Source of the DNA: a virus
DNA length: 32,248 bases
IMG/VR virus record: IMGVR_UViG_3300047994_000491
Coordinates: 1 to 32,248 of that record
Direction: 5' to 3' (one strand)
Made by a program: the position numbers and the translations under genes. The notes beneath the pieces were generated by a model. That model was not told the DNA's origin and did not search any database. It was given only the letters and a program-made list of their open reading frames with translations. Positions 23,397 to 30,985 of the stretch are shown in pieces (the stretch's first letter is position 1; each line of letters begins with the position of its first letter).

Positions 23397-23998
23397 GGGC
23401 CTTCCCCCTGCGGCCCGACCTCCAGTCGGCGACGAGCTCGAGCTACGACCCCGACGGCTTCCTCCAGGTCGGCGTCGACGGCGACTCCGCCACCACCAAC
23501 CTCCCGCCACTCGAGGCCCTGCACCCGCTCGGGTTCATCGCTCGGCCGATGGATCCGGGCACGGACGGCGCCGGGAACGTCAACCAGGGTCAGGCCTGCA
23601 CCGTCATCCGGCTCACGGGCGACAACACCGACGACGCGATCGTCCTCTCGGACCCCCGGGCGACCGGCCAGCTCCCGCAGCTCCCCCTGGGCAGCGCGAT
23701 GCTCTACGAGCCCAGCGGCGCCGCCGACCCCGCTCGCGTCCTGGCCTCCGGTGCGGATCACACCCTCACGATCCACGTGACCACCGGCGCCAAGGTCACG
23801 ATCGAGGTCGCCGGCGGCCCGAGCCTCCTCATCGACGGCACCGCCGTCCAGCTCGGCGCGCCGGGCGGGCAGTTCGTCGTGGTGAACCCCGCCGCCCTCA
23901 CCGCGTCCTTCGCGGCCTTGCAGACCGCGCTGGCCGGCATCGGCGTTACGTGGACACCGCCCACGGGCATCGCGGCCACCAAGGCCATGGCCACCTAA
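23393..23998 (+). CDS. Baseplate spike protein, Mu gp45-like
   Basis: A 201-residue protein from GTG 23393, coupled to the hub gene. It has the modular outline of gp45/gpV-class central spikes: a short N-terminal part, an OB-like strand region with HPLGFIARPMDPGTDGAGN and ACTVIRLTGDNTDDAIVLSD, then GSAMLYEPSGAADPARVLA, a beta stretch with HTLTIHVTTGAKVTIEVAGG and PSLLIDGTAVQLGA as in the triple-stranded beta-helix needle, and a C-terminal GGQFVVVNPAALTASFAALQ segment. The last part may bind cargo or a tip. No HxH iron-binding tip motif is visible. The spike would puncture the outer membrane of the host. Confidence 0.8.
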   Translation: MRAFPLRPDLQSATSSSYDPDGFLQVGVDGDSATTNLPPLEALHPLGFIARPMDPGTDGAGNVNQGQACTVIRLTGDNTDDAIVLSDPRATGQLPQLPLGSAMLYEPSGAADPARVLASGADHTLTIHVTTGAKVTIEVAGGPSLLIDGTAVQLGAPGGQFVVVNPAALTASFAALQTALAGIGVTWTPPTGIAATKAMAT

Positions 23999-24027
23999 GC
24001 ACCCCGAAGGGGCCTGAGAGGCAGACG

Positions 24028-24495
24028 ATGGGCGCCGGCAACTACCCCGCGGGGGCAGGGCACTGCGGTCTCGATCCGCTCCCGCCCCCGGTGCCCCCGC
24101 GCGACGTCTCGCCGCCGGCGGCGCTCCGGTTCGACGGCGCGAGCAAGGACTTCCTCCTCGACGCGAACGGGCACTACTACGCGATCCACCCGGTCGACCA
24201 GCAGGTGGCGCTCGTGCTCCTCGTCGGACTTGGAACGATCGCGAGCGCGCCCACGGTCGGCGCGGCCTTCCGGCGGATCCAGCGGATCACGTCGTCGACC
24301 CAGAGCCAGGCGACCGACATGGCGAACGCGGCGCTCCGGAAGCTGGTCACCGCCCAGAAGGTCGCGATCGTCGCCATCGACGTCGAGATCTCGTTGCCCC
24401 AGGGCGCGACCCTGATCGCCGTCACCTACCAGAACCTCGTCACCGGCACGACGCCCACCTTCTCGCTGCCGTCGGGCAACTTCACCGGCCTCTGA
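24028..24495 (+). CDS. Baseplate wedge protein, Mu gp46 / gp25-like
   Basis: A 155-residue protein in the gp46 place. After a Pro-rich opening it shows the gp25-like outline: FDGASKDFLLDANGHYYAIH, VDQQVALVLLVGLGTIASAP, a helix with AFRRIQRITSSTQSQATDM, NAALRKLVTAQKVAIVAIDV and a closing strand (GATLIAVTYQNLVTG). The 'D-Q-x-V-x-x-x-L-x-T' helix and following 'G-x-x-x-x' turn are usual in this family, which links sheath to baseplate. GAGAGG lies upstream (24016-24021). Start ATG 24028 is 29 bases after the previous stop. Confidence 0.78.
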   Translation: MGAGNYPAGAGHCGLDPLPPPVPPRDVSPPAALRFDGASKDFLLDANGHYYAIHPVDQQVALVLLVGLGTIASAPTVGAAFRRIQRITSSTQSQATDMANAALRKLVTAQKVAIVAIDVEISLPQGATLIAVTYQNLVTGTTPTFSLPSGNFTGL

Positions 24496-24516
24496 CGCTT
24501 CCCGCGCACACCCATC

Positions 24517-26019
24517 ATGCCGCTCGACTCGACCCCCGGCGTCGTCCAGACGTTGTCGCGACAGCAGGTCCACGACAACTTCACCCGCGACTACGGCAAC
24601 CGCGTGCCCGCGGCCGACGTGGGGCCGGGCACCCAGCCCGACGTCGACGCCTCGCTCGCGGCGGACACGGTGGCCCCGCTCTACAGCGACGCCGTCACCA
24701 TCGGCCGCGGTACCACGTTGAGCACCAGCGCCGGGAGTTGGCTCGCGACGATCGGACAAGACGAGGGCGTCGTCGCGCGCCCCGCCGTCGGGGCCACCGG
24801 TTTCCTCTCCATCACCACCTCGGCCGGCGGTACCAACCTCCAGCAGGGTGCCGTCGTCCTGTCCAAGCTCGCGCAGAAGCGCTACCAGGTGGCGACCGGC
24901 GGGCTCTACACCACGGCCACGCCGGTCCCCATTGCCGGCGTCGACACGGGTCCGAGCACCAACCTCGCCCCCGGCACGGCGATGCAGTTCCAGGCGCCGC
25001 CTCCGGGGTGCGCGCCGGACTGCGCGGTCCTTGCCGACAGCGAGGGCAACGGGCTCACGGGGGGCCGCAACGCAGACAATGACGCCACCCTCCGGCAGCT
25101 CATTTCCGAGCAGCGCGCCAACCCGCCGGCCTCGGGCAACGACGCCGAGTACCAGTCGACGATCAAGAAGACCCCCGGGCTCTCGGTCCAGCAGGTCTTC
25201 ACCTACCCGGCGACCCTGGGGCCGGGGACGATCGCCTATGTCTTCACGCTGAACCCGGCGGCGCCCGGCCAGAGCCGCATCCCGAACGCGGCGCAGATCG
25301 CCGCGACGCTGGCCTGGGTCACCGGCCAGATGCCCGGCGACGACGGCATCTTCGCCTGCCCGCTGGTGGCTTCGCCCGTCGCCATGGGCTTCCAGATGGT
25401 CTGGGGCGCCGGTGCGAACGACTGGGAGGACGCGAGCCCGTGGCCGAGCTTCATCCCTGGCGACCCTGTGCTGGTCGCCGCGAGCCCCGCGCCGACGCTC
25501 ACGAGCTTCCGCCTCACCACCACGTCGACGGTCATCTCGAACCCCCAGCCGGGCCAGAACATCGGCTTCTGGAACCCCGTGACCGGGCTCTTCGAGCAGA
25601 TCCAGATCCTCACCGTCTCGACGGTCACGGCCGGCAGGACCTGGGACATCACCCCGGACCAGAGCTACGGCGCCTCGGCCCCCTATGTGCCGATCCCCGG
25701 CCAGGCCGCGAGCCCGTGGAGCGATTCGCTGAACAGCGTGGTCCCCGCGGTGGTGAGCTATTTCGACGGGCTCGGGCCCGGAGAGCAGGTGCTCTCCCTG
25801 CCCGACCCGGGGCTCCGCCAGCGACGGCAGCCGCAGAGCCCCCAGCGCTGGACCAGCCTCATCGACGCGCGGATCGTCGTGCCGATCTATGCCCTCGGCA
25901 ACGTCGTCGAGACCGTCACGCCCCTCGCTCCGAAGCTCCCCTTCCAGACGCCCCCGGGAGCGGCCGCGACCCTGAGCTACCTCGCGACGCTGGGCGACCT
26001 CGCTTTCTATTCGCCCTGA
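24517..26019 (+). CDS. Baseplate J-like protein (Mu gp47-like)
   Basis: A 500-residue protein with the J-like layout. N-terminal helices are followed by the conserved VAPLYSDAVTIGRGTTLSTS and SWLATIGQDEGVVARPAVGA segment (the family's 'L..lA...G..R..a..A.G.v.ft' motif). Next comes VLSKLAQKRYQVATGGLYTT (strands that bring the 'g..y.t' motif) and LAPGTAMQFQAPPPGCAPDC. The following GLTGGRNADNDATLRQLISE is the usual 'GG.D.E.de.LR.Ri' motif, then NDAEYQSTIKKTPGLSVQQV and a strand TIAYVFTLNPA, with PNAAQIAATLAWVTGQMPGD. The last part is beta-rich. It forms the baseplate periphery. It is somewhat longer than Mu gp47. Confidence 0.85.
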   Translation: MPLDSTPGVVQTLSRQQVHDNFTRDYGNRVPAADVGPGTQPDVDASLAADTVAPLYSDAVTIGRGTTLSTSAGSWLATIGQDEGVVARPAVGATGFLSITTSAGGTNLQQGAVVLSKLAQKRYQVATGGLYTTATPVPIAGVDTGPSTNLAPGTAMQFQAPPPGCAPDCAVLADSEGNGLTGGRNADNDATLRQLISEQRANPPASGNDAEYQSTIKKTPGLSVQQVFTYPATLGPGTIAYVFTLNPAAPGQSRIPNAAQIAATLAWVTGQMPGDDGIFACPLVASPVAMGFQMVWGAGANDWEDASPWPSFIPGDPVLVAASPAPTLTSFRLTTTSTVISNPQPGQNIGFWNPVTGLFEQIQILTVSTVTAGRTWDITPDQSYGASAPYVPIPGQAASPWSDSLNSVVPAVVSYFDGLGPGEQVLSLPDPGLRQRRQPQSPQRWTSLIDARIVVPIYALGNVVETVTPLAPKLPFQTPPGAAATLSYLATLGDLAFYSP

Positions 26020-26031
26020 GGCCCTTCTTTC

Positions 26032-26541
26032 ATGACCGCCGCCTCGACCTTCACCTGGGACTTCAACCTCGTGCTCGGGGTGCTGGCGCGCGCGGCGTCC
26101 CTCGACGATGTCGGCAGCGCAGCACTCGTCGACGACGCGGCGAACCCGCCGATCCCCCCGCAGATGCCGTACGCGGCGCAGCTCAACCAGTGGGCGCTTC
26201 AGCTCGCCGGCATGAACCGGATTATCCCCGCCCTCGACATCGAGGTGATGTTTACCGGCGGCAACCCCGCGTTCGTGAACGTGCTCGCGATGTCGAGCCT
26301 CATCAACACCACCTGGGCGCAGCAGAACATGACGCTCACCCACGTGAGCACCGGCGTCGTCCTCGTCTCGTGGCCCGCCGGCACCGTGCCGCCGCCGCGC
26401 GCCAAGGCCCGGGCGTGGATCACCGACCCGAACCCCTATCCCCAGCCCGTCGTCCAGCCCGCCGCGAACGGCGTGCAGATCCGCACCTGGAACCTCACCG
26501 GAGCGCCGGCGGACCTGCCGTTCCTGGTGAGCGTGCTCTGA
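26032..26541 (+). CDS. Unassigned baseplate-region protein (169 aa)
   Basis: A 169-residue protein between the gp47-like and gp48-like genes, a spot where Mu has no gene. The start at ATG 26032 is 13 bases after the previous stop, without a clear ribosome site. The N-terminal half is helical (FNLVLGVLARAASLDDVGSA, AAQLNQWALQLAGMNRII); the second half is beta-like with a Pro-rich bend (HVSTGVVLVSWPAGTVPPPR, AWITDPNPYPQPVVQPAANG, VQIRTWNLTGAPADLPFLVS). No family is recognised. A baseplate accessory or fibre-attachment role is plausible from context. Confidence 0.65.
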   Translation: MTAASTFTWDFNLVLGVLARAASLDDVGSAALVDDAANPPIPPQMPYAAQLNQWALQLAGMNRIIPALDIEVMFTGGNPAFVNVLAMSSLINTTWAQQNMTLTHVSTGVVLVSWPAGTVPPPRAKARAWITDPNPYPQPVVQPAANGVQIRTWNLTGAPADLPFLVSVL

Positions 26542-26559
26542 CCTGAGGGGGAGATCCCG

Positions 26560-27513
26560 GTGCCGCTCCTCTCCGCCTTCACACCGCTCGGGGTCCTCCG
26601 CCTCCAGAGCCTGCCGAGCGAGGCGGAGAAGATCTACAACGCGCTCGTCGCCGGCTTGGGGGACGGCAACTACGCCGTTACCCCCGGCTCGCGCGAGGAC
26701 GGCTGGTGCTACGCGTGGGCCCGCTGCCTCGCCGTCGTGCGCCTCACGCTGATCCACGCCGGCAAGCAGATCGAAGCCGACTGCGTGACCGAGTTCATGG
26801 GCGACCGGGAGGCCGAGTGGCAGATCGTCCCCGGCCTGAACGACTCGCTGATCACCCGGCGCCTCACCCTCGCCGCCCGCAAGCTCCTCCCCCGCGGCGC
26901 GCGCTGGGAGGCGGTGGTGGACGCGCTGAGCACGCTGCTCGGGAGCGACTTCGTCTGGTACCGGACGACCAAGCCGGCCGAGATCGACGCCTGGCCGGCG
27001 GGCGGCGCGGGCGCGCAGCCCATGAACCTCCAGCTCCCGGCCGTGGAGCGCAAGCGGATCGTCATCACCCAGCCGATCACGCTGAAGCTCGGGAGCCCGC
27101 AGTTCGTCACGTACCAACTGGCGGACCCAACCCAGCCGGCGCTCCTTGTCGACGACGAGCTCGTGGTGCAGCCCGAGAACGTGGCGCGTGCCGAGAGGGT
27201 GACCGTGACGGCGGTCACGCCGACGAACTTCCAGGCGACCTTCAACGGGGTGCATGACAGCGGGTGCTCGGCCACCACCATGCCCTGGCCAGCCTGGACG
27301 AGCAGCCAGCGGGTCGACCTCGTGATCCTCACGGCGGCCGCGGCGCTCGACCCTGAGACGCGGCGCAAGACGAACGACCTCCTCGAGCGGATCCTCCGCG
27401 GCGTCTCGACGTGGGGTCTCGTGCAGCAGACCGGGCCGAACACCGCGGGGCCGTTCACGCTCGATCTGAGCCCGCTCGATGCGACGCCCCTCGGCACCAT
27501 CACCTTTCCGTAG
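26560..27513 (+). CDS. Baseplate/tail protein, Mu gp48-like (DUF2313)
   Basis: A 317-residue protein, GTG start 26560 with GGGGGAG a few bases upstream (26547-26553). The N-terminal region follows the gp48/DUF2313 pattern: a helix (LPSEAEKIYNALVAGLGDGN), CLAVVRLTLIHAGKQIEADC, DPxTA-like segment (FMGDREAEWQIVPGLNDSLI) and RRLTLAARKLLPRGARWEAV. A beta insertion follows at about 170-250 (RIVITQPITLKLGSPQFVTY, AERVTVTAVTPTNFQATFNG). The C-terminus has ALDPETRRKTNDLLERILRG, then VSTWGLVQQTG, like the family's 'l...l..l.PAHT.v.f' ending. It connects baseplate with tail fibre. Fibre gene follows after 18 bases. The match is stronger in order than in residues. Confidence 0.72.
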   Translation: MPLLSAFTPLGVLRLQSLPSEAEKIYNALVAGLGDGNYAVTPGSREDGWCYAWARCLAVVRLTLIHAGKQIEADCVTEFMGDREAEWQIVPGLNDSLITRRLTLAARKLLPRGARWEAVVDALSTLLGSDFVWYRTTKPAEIDAWPAGGAGAQPMNLQLPAVERKRIVITQPITLKLGSPQFVTYQLADPTQPALLVDDELVVQPENVARAERVTVTAVTPTNFQATFNGVHDSGCSATTMPWPAWTSSQRVDLVILTAAAALDPETRRKTNDLLERILRGVSTWGLVQQTGPNTAGPFTLDLSPLDATPLGTITFP

Positions 27514-27531
27514 CGGAGCAAGAGCCGATCC

Positions 27532-28590
27532 ATGACCTTCCCGAGGATCCGATCCAACTGGACGGCCAACGCGGTCCCCACCCACCAGGAGTTCAACCAG
27601 TGGGACCAGGATCACGCGAACAGCATCGACGGCGCCGCCGGCGGTGCCTACAGCGTGACCTCGCCGATCGTGCTTGGGGCGAGCGGGAGCAACACCACCG
27701 GCCTCCACGTCACGGCGATCCTCCAGGCCGACCAGTTCCAAGGGACGATGACCAGCGGGCAGACGCTGACCGTCGAGACTGGCGCCGCGATCAACATCTC
27801 CGGCAGCCCGGGGCTCCTCCAATTCGGGCTCCTCGCGATCGAGCAGTACGGCCTCCTCGAGGTGCAGGCCGGTGGCAACGCGGTGGTTCAGTCCGACGGG
27901 AACCTCAGCATCTCGCTCGGCGGCGCGCTCACCAACTACGGCACGATCTACAACGCACCGGGAAGCGTGACCGCCTTCGGGGGTGCCTCGGGCAACCCCG
28001 GGCTCCTCCACGTCATCCAGTACGGGCAGTTCCTTGTCGACGCCGGCGCCCTCTGTACCTTCGCGGCTGGGTTGAACGTCGGCGACGCGGCCAACTGGAG
28101 CCACGTCGGGAACCACCAGTTCGGCATCGGCACCGTCACCCTCGAAGGGGCGACCACGCAGACGGGGCCCTACACGAAGAGCGGCGCCAACGCGACGACG
28201 ACGCAGCGGTGGACCACGATCGATCCGGCCTCGGGGACTTACAACGGTCCGGGGTCGGCCGTGGTCTACCTGCCGAACGTGCTCGCCTACGATGAGTACT
28301 CCATCGTCTCGACGGGAGGGATCGTGCTCCCGGACCCCACGCCGATCCCGGTTGGGACCCCGGTCACGTTTTACATCGCGGGGACCCGCCCCGTGTACTG
28401 CAACTTCCTCCCGTATTTTACGGGAGGGGGACAAACGCCGCCGCAGCGTCTCTTTCAGCTCAACTCGCCGGGCACCGCCCCGATCTCCCAAGGCCACGCC
28501 TGTGCGTCGGCGTCGTTCCGGGTCGTCTCCGGGCCGAGCGGGCCGGCGTGGGACTTGGGGCCGGGGAGCGACGGGGCCTTCTCCGCCTAG
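27532..28590 (+). CDS. Tail fibre / receptor-binding protein
   Basis: A 352-residue protein, last in the plus-strand late operon, the usual place of the Mu fibre. Its N-terminal 30 residues (IRSNWTANAVPTHQEFNQWD) resemble the baseplate-binding ends of fibres. Residues 40-210 are many short strands with repeated phrases GLLxxxQYGxLxVxAG (AIEQYGLLEVQAGGNAVVQS; HVIQYGQFLVDAGALCTFAA) and SGSPGLLQFG / ASGNPGLLHV, suggesting a beta-helix built from a duplicated unit. The C-terminal 100 residues are a separate domain that should recognise the host (FYIAGTRPVYCNFLPYFTGG). No chaperone gene follows; instead the next gene is on the other strand and abuts the stop. GGAG lies 13 bases before the start. 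Confidence 0.78.
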   Translation: MTFPRIRSNWTANAVPTHQEFNQWDQDHANSIDGAAGGAYSVTSPIVLGASGSNTTGLHVTAILQADQFQGTMTSGQTLTVETGAAINISGSPGLLQFGLLAIEQYGLLEVQAGGNAVVQSDGNLSISLGGALTNYGTIYNAPGSVTAFGGASGNPGLLHVIQYGQFLVDAGALCTFAAGLNVGDAANWSHVGNHQFGIGTVTLEGATTQTGPYTKSGANATTTQRWTTIDPASGTYNGPGSAVVYLPNVLAYDEYSIVSTGGIVLPDPTPIPVGTPVTFYIAGTRPVYCNFLPYFTGGGQTPPQRLFQLNSPGTAPISQGHACASASFRVVSGPSGPAWDLGPGSDGAFSA

Positions 28591-28902
28591 TCACGGAGCC
28601 GGGCAGCAATAGGCGACCTCCTGATCGGGTCCGCCGATATTAAGCCGGGGGTTGCACGGGGCGGACGCGGGCGGGCCATCGTTCGGACAGATCCATGCGT
28701 AGGGGTACGCCAGGAAATTCGAGCCGTTGCAGTAGCCGTCGTGGTCGGTGTCGTTCGACGGGTCCCTCGTGCATCCGTACTGCTGAAACGCGGCGGAGGG
28801 GTACAGCATGTCGCTTCCGCCGCTCCCGGAATCGGCCCCGCAGGCGCCCGACGAAAGCGCCAGCGCGCCCACGACCAAGAGTAGGAACATCGTCGCCTTC
28901 AT
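28591..28902 (-). CDS. Secreted Cys-rich lipoprotein (103 aa)
   Basis: ATG at 28902 is chosen over an upstream in-frame ATG because GGAAGAGG lies just before it and a signal peptide begins exactly there: MKATMFLLLVVGALALSSGA followed by Cys21, a relaxed lipobox (SGAC), as is common in myxobacteria. The mature part has Cys at 44, 58, 72, 83, 99 and 100, an acidic loop DPSNDTDHDGYC at 47-58 that looks like a calcium-binding loop, and an AYCCP end. The protein would be anchored in the outer membrane or exported. It is the last gene of a minus-strand set and its stop abuts the tail fibre stop with no space for a terminator. It looks like host-surface cargo. Confidence 0.72.
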   Translation of the reverse strand: MKATMFLLLVVGALALSSGACGADSGSGGSDMLYPSAAFQQYGCTRDPSNDTDHDGYCNGSNFLAYPYAWICPNDGPPASAPCNPRLNIGGPDQEVAYCCPAP

Positions 28903-28925
28903 GGCGCCCTCTTCCGCAAAGACCA

Positions 28926-29756
28926 TCACCGGCCACCGGAGCACTTCATCGCGCAGGCGAGATCCCCCGCGGCACAGTTGCAGCCGCCGGATTGAGGCGC
29001 CCGGGGAGGGGGAGCTGGCGCCGGCGAGGGAGCCGGCGGCGGGGATGGCGCAGCACCGGAGCTCGGCTTCCGGTCTACGACCACGCTGCCCGCCTGAGAC
29101 GGCGCCCCCGCTCGACGCGGGGCGGGCGCTGGGGAAGGAGCGGCGGGTCCTCGGTTCTGCGGAAGGTCGAACATCCCGACCACGTCGATCGCGTGGCCTT
29201 CGCCGCCAGCGCTGTTCGCATAATCGTACTTGCCCGTCACGATCCCGCAGAACCTCGCCGAGCTGCGCTCCACGAGATCGCCGCTGCTCTGCACCCCATT
29301 GAAGTGGAAGAGGTTGCCGCCCTCGCTCAGCATCAGACCACCGAACAGCGTCCCGTTGTGTTGCTTGAACGCCTCGATCTGAATGATCGTGCCGGGCACG
29401 CAGAGTCGCTTGGTCCGCTCCGCGTCGATGTCCTTCCTGACTTTCGCGTAGGAGGTTTCGTCGCGGCTCAGGGCCACGTCCTGCCAGCGCAGGTGCTCAA
29501 GCGACCAGAGCGCCAAGAGGAAAGTGCCTGGGCTTGAGTCGCCCGGCTTGTCGATCTCCATCAACGGCTTGGCCACCGCAAGCGCGTCCGCCAGGGTGGT
29601 CTTCGTCGCGATGACGTCGAGCGGGTTCGGCGGCGTCACCGACGGCTCCGGCACCACCGTTCTTTCGGTCACCGTGGACTCGGACCTCTTGCAGGCCATG
29701 GTGGCGAGCGCGCACAGCGCGAACGCGACCGGTAACCCTAGCCTGTTCACCTTCAT
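28926..29756 (-). CDS. Lipoprotein with Pro-rich linker and Cys motif (276 aa)
   Basis: A minus-strand protein with a typical signal (MKVNRLGLPVAFALCALATM, then Ala, then Cys22) and a strong ribosome site GGGAGGGGAG six to eight bases upstream. Residues 50-200 form a folded domain (LADALAVAKPLMEIDKPGDS, ERTKRLCVPGTIIQIEAFKQ, GNLFHFNGVQSSGDLVERSS, RFCGIVTGKYDYANSAGGEG, HAIDVVGMFDLPQ), a beta-type fold of the kind seen in OB-like ligand or regulator proteins, although I cannot name a family. Residues 205-255 are a Pro/Ala linker. The end, CNCAAGDLACAMKC, is a small Cys module that I know from myxobacterial secreted proteins. It may be surface-exposed and change receptor access or cell contact. 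Only 23 bases separate it from the next lipoprotein. Confidence 0.75.
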   Translation of the reverse strand: MKVNRLGLPVAFALCALATMACKRSESTVTERTVVPEPSVTPPNPLDVIATKTTLADALAVAKPLMEIDKPGDSSPGTFLLALWSLEHLRWQDVALSRDETSYAKVRKDIDAERTKRLCVPGTIIQIEAFKQHNGTLFGGLMLSEGGNLFHFNGVQSSGDLVERSSARFCGIVTGKYDYANSAGGEGHAIDVVGMFDLPQNRGPAAPSPAPAPRRAGAPSQAGSVVVDRKPSSGAAPSPPPAPSPAPAPPPRAPQSGGCNCAAGDLACAMKCSGGR

Positions 29757-29772
29757 GGTGTGCTCCCCTCCC

Positions 29773-29789
29773 GGCCCGCGATGCGGGCC
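29773..29789 (-). other. Perfect 7-bp hairpin before the lipoprotein gene
   Basis: GGCCCGC (29773-29779), a three-base loop, and GCGGGCC (29783-29789) lie between the stop of the five-gene minus operon and the ribosome site of the lipoprotein gene. There is no T-run. It may slow or partly end transcription, or protect the mRNA. Confidence 0.45.
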
Positions 29790-30002
29790 TCAGCTCCCCG
29801 TTCGCTGGACCGCCGCCAGTGCCGCGACCGTCCCCTCGTGCAGGTCGTGCCAGATGTGCGCCTCCCCGGCGCCGGTGTCGCTCTTGCGGGCGACGATGAT
29901 CGCGCCGCGGACCTTCATTTGCCAGCTCGGCGGCGCCTCGTTCTCGGCCAGCGTGAGGCGCGGGCCAGGGACGGGATCAAGGCGCGGCACGGCGGCGGTC
30001 AT
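29790..30002 (-). CDS. Small unknown protein, fifth gene of minus operon (70 aa)
   Basis: The ATG at 30002 overlaps the previous stop (ATGA), which defines the start. The 70-residue product begins TAAVPRLDPVPGPRLTLAEN, then PPSWQMKVRGAIIVARKSDT, then AHIWHDLHEGTVAALAAVQR. It shows two or three short strands and a C-terminal helix, without Cys motifs, signal or membrane segment. No family is recognised. Coupling with the zinc-ribbon gene suggests a common function. It ends just before a perfect hairpin. Confidence 0.55.
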   Translation of the reverse strand: MTAAVPRLDPVPGPRLTLAENEAPPSWQMKVRGAIIVARKSDTGAGEAHIWHDLHEGTVAALAAVQRTGS

Positions 30003-30196
30003 GACGCTTCCCCGGCACACGCTGGCACCAAGACCTCTTCGGCGCGCTTCAGGAGGAACTTCGCCTCGCACCGGGGGCTGCATGCGTGGAAGGTCTCCCG
30101 CCTCCAGGCGTGACGGAACACGATCTCCGTGAACTCGTCGTCCTCGCCCTGTGCCTTCCCGCAGCCGTCGCAGATGGTGGTGACGGCCGTGCTCAT
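29999..30196 (-). CDS. Zinc-ribbon-like small protein (65 aa)
   Basis: A 65-residue protein with Cys9, Cys12, Cys39 and Cys43 (ICDGC and HACSPRC), the spacing expected for one structural zinc. His37 is an alternative ligand. The end of the finger runs into a basic helix (EAKFLLKRAEEVLV). Such a fold could bind nucleic acid or a partner protein. Its start (ATG 30196) overlaps the stop of the nucleotidyltransferase gene, and its own stop overlaps the next start, so it is translated with them. No named family. Confidence 0.62.
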   Translation of the reverse strand: MSTAVTTICDGCGKAQGEDDEFTEIVFRHAWRRETFHACSPRCEAKFLLKRAEEVLVPACAGEAS

Positions 30197-30693
30197 CGCG
30201 CGCCTCCCCTTCTCTGCTCCTCCAGCGTGGCGATCAGCACCGGGAGAACCGCCTTGTCCTTCGGCCGTCCGGCGCGCGTCTTCTCGGCGATGAGGCGGGG
30301 GAGGCCTAGAACGCGCAGGGTGATCTCGCCGTTGCTGACGATGGTCGTGTCCGGCAAGAGCTGCTCGTAACCGTCACCCTCGCCCAGCTCGCAAAGCACA
30401 TCGAGCTTGCCCAGATCGGTCTGGAGGAGAACGTGCCCGTGGCCCGAGAGAGCGCCCTCCGTCGGAGGAAGCCGGCGGTTGGCGAGATCCGAGCGGTTGT
30501 AGGCGCGATGCGCGAGGAGCCAAGGTAGGAGGCGCGCCACGTTCTCGGGCGCCCGGCGATGGACGATGTCGACGTCATCGGTGAGCATGGGCACGTCCTG
30601 GACGACAGCGGCGGCGCCGCCAACGAGGACGAACTCCACGCCGATCTCCGTCAGTTCGCGGAGCATGCGCCGCGTCTTTTCGTCAAGCGACAC
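30193..30693 (-). CDS. Predicted nucleotidyltransferase (toxin-antitoxin/Abi-type fold)
   Basis: A 166-residue protein from GTG 30693. The upstream part of the frame is antisense noise, and the chosen start overlaps the previous gene's stop region by 11 bases. The minimal nucleotidyltransferase motif is plain: FVLVGGAAAVVQDVPMLTDD with GG at 25-26, then Asp40 and Asp42 (DDVDIV), and a third acidic residue Asp98 in LGKLDVLCEL. The ending RLIAEKTRAGRPKDKAVLPV is characteristic of a family of stand-alone bacterial nucleotidyltransferases. Members of this superfamily add nucleotides to tRNA or protein and can act as toxins (AbiEii-type) or antitoxins (MNT). All three acidic positions are present, so activity is likely. 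Substrate unknown. Confidence 0.82.
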   Translation of the reverse strand: MSLDEKTRRMLRELTEIGVEFVLVGGAAAVVQDVPMLTDDVDIVHRRAPENVARLLPWLLAHRAYNRSDLANRRLPPTEGALSGHGHVLLQTDLGKLDVLCELGEGDGYEQLLPDTTIVSNGEITLRVLGLPRLIAEKTRAGRPKDKAVLPVLIATLEEQRRGGAR

Positions 30694-30985
30694 GGTGGTA
30701 CCCGCGGAGCGTCTCCATCTGCGCGATCGCAAAGCAGACGCGATCGATCTGCTCCGCCCCGCGGGCAAAATCGGACATGCCCACTCCCTGGAGGTGCCCC
30801 CAGATCAGCGTCCGATCGACTTCGGCCACGGCCTCGATAACCTCCGGATCCTCCGCCGCCAGCCGGCGGAGCGCGGCGCCGCAGACGGGGTCGTCGAACA
30901 GCTCCGGCGACATCGGCCGGAAGATGCGGGCGAGGGTCGCCTCGTCCAGCGGCTTGCCCTCATGGTCGACGATCTTGCGGTTCAT
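30683..30985 (-). CDS. Unknown 100-aa partner of the nucleotidyltransferase
   Basis: A 100-residue helical protein whose ATG (30985) overlaps the stop of the regulator gene (ATGA) and whose stop lies inside the nucleotidyltransferase start region. It begins NRKIVDHEGKPLDEATLARI, then FRPMSPELFDDPVCGAALRR, and continues LAAEDPEVIEAVAEVDRTLI and AEQIDRVCFAIAQMETLRGY. No named family. Placement immediately upstream of a nucleotidyltransferase, and its size and charge, are those of an antitoxin or cognate partner, but this is inferred from context only. Confidence 0.65.
   Translation of the reverse strand: MNRKIVDHEGKPLDEATLARIFRPMSPELFDDPVCGAALRRLAAEDPEVIEAVAEVDRTLIWGHLQGVGMSDFARGAEQIDRVCFAIAQMETLRGYHRVA

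Noticed and set aside
23995-28497. A 1500-codon open frame on the minus strand
   Set aside because: It lies antisense to five to six recognisable baseplate and fibre genes. Long antisense frames are expected in DNA with GC-rich third positions, and its residues (Arg/Gly/Asp/Val mixtures) lack any domain.
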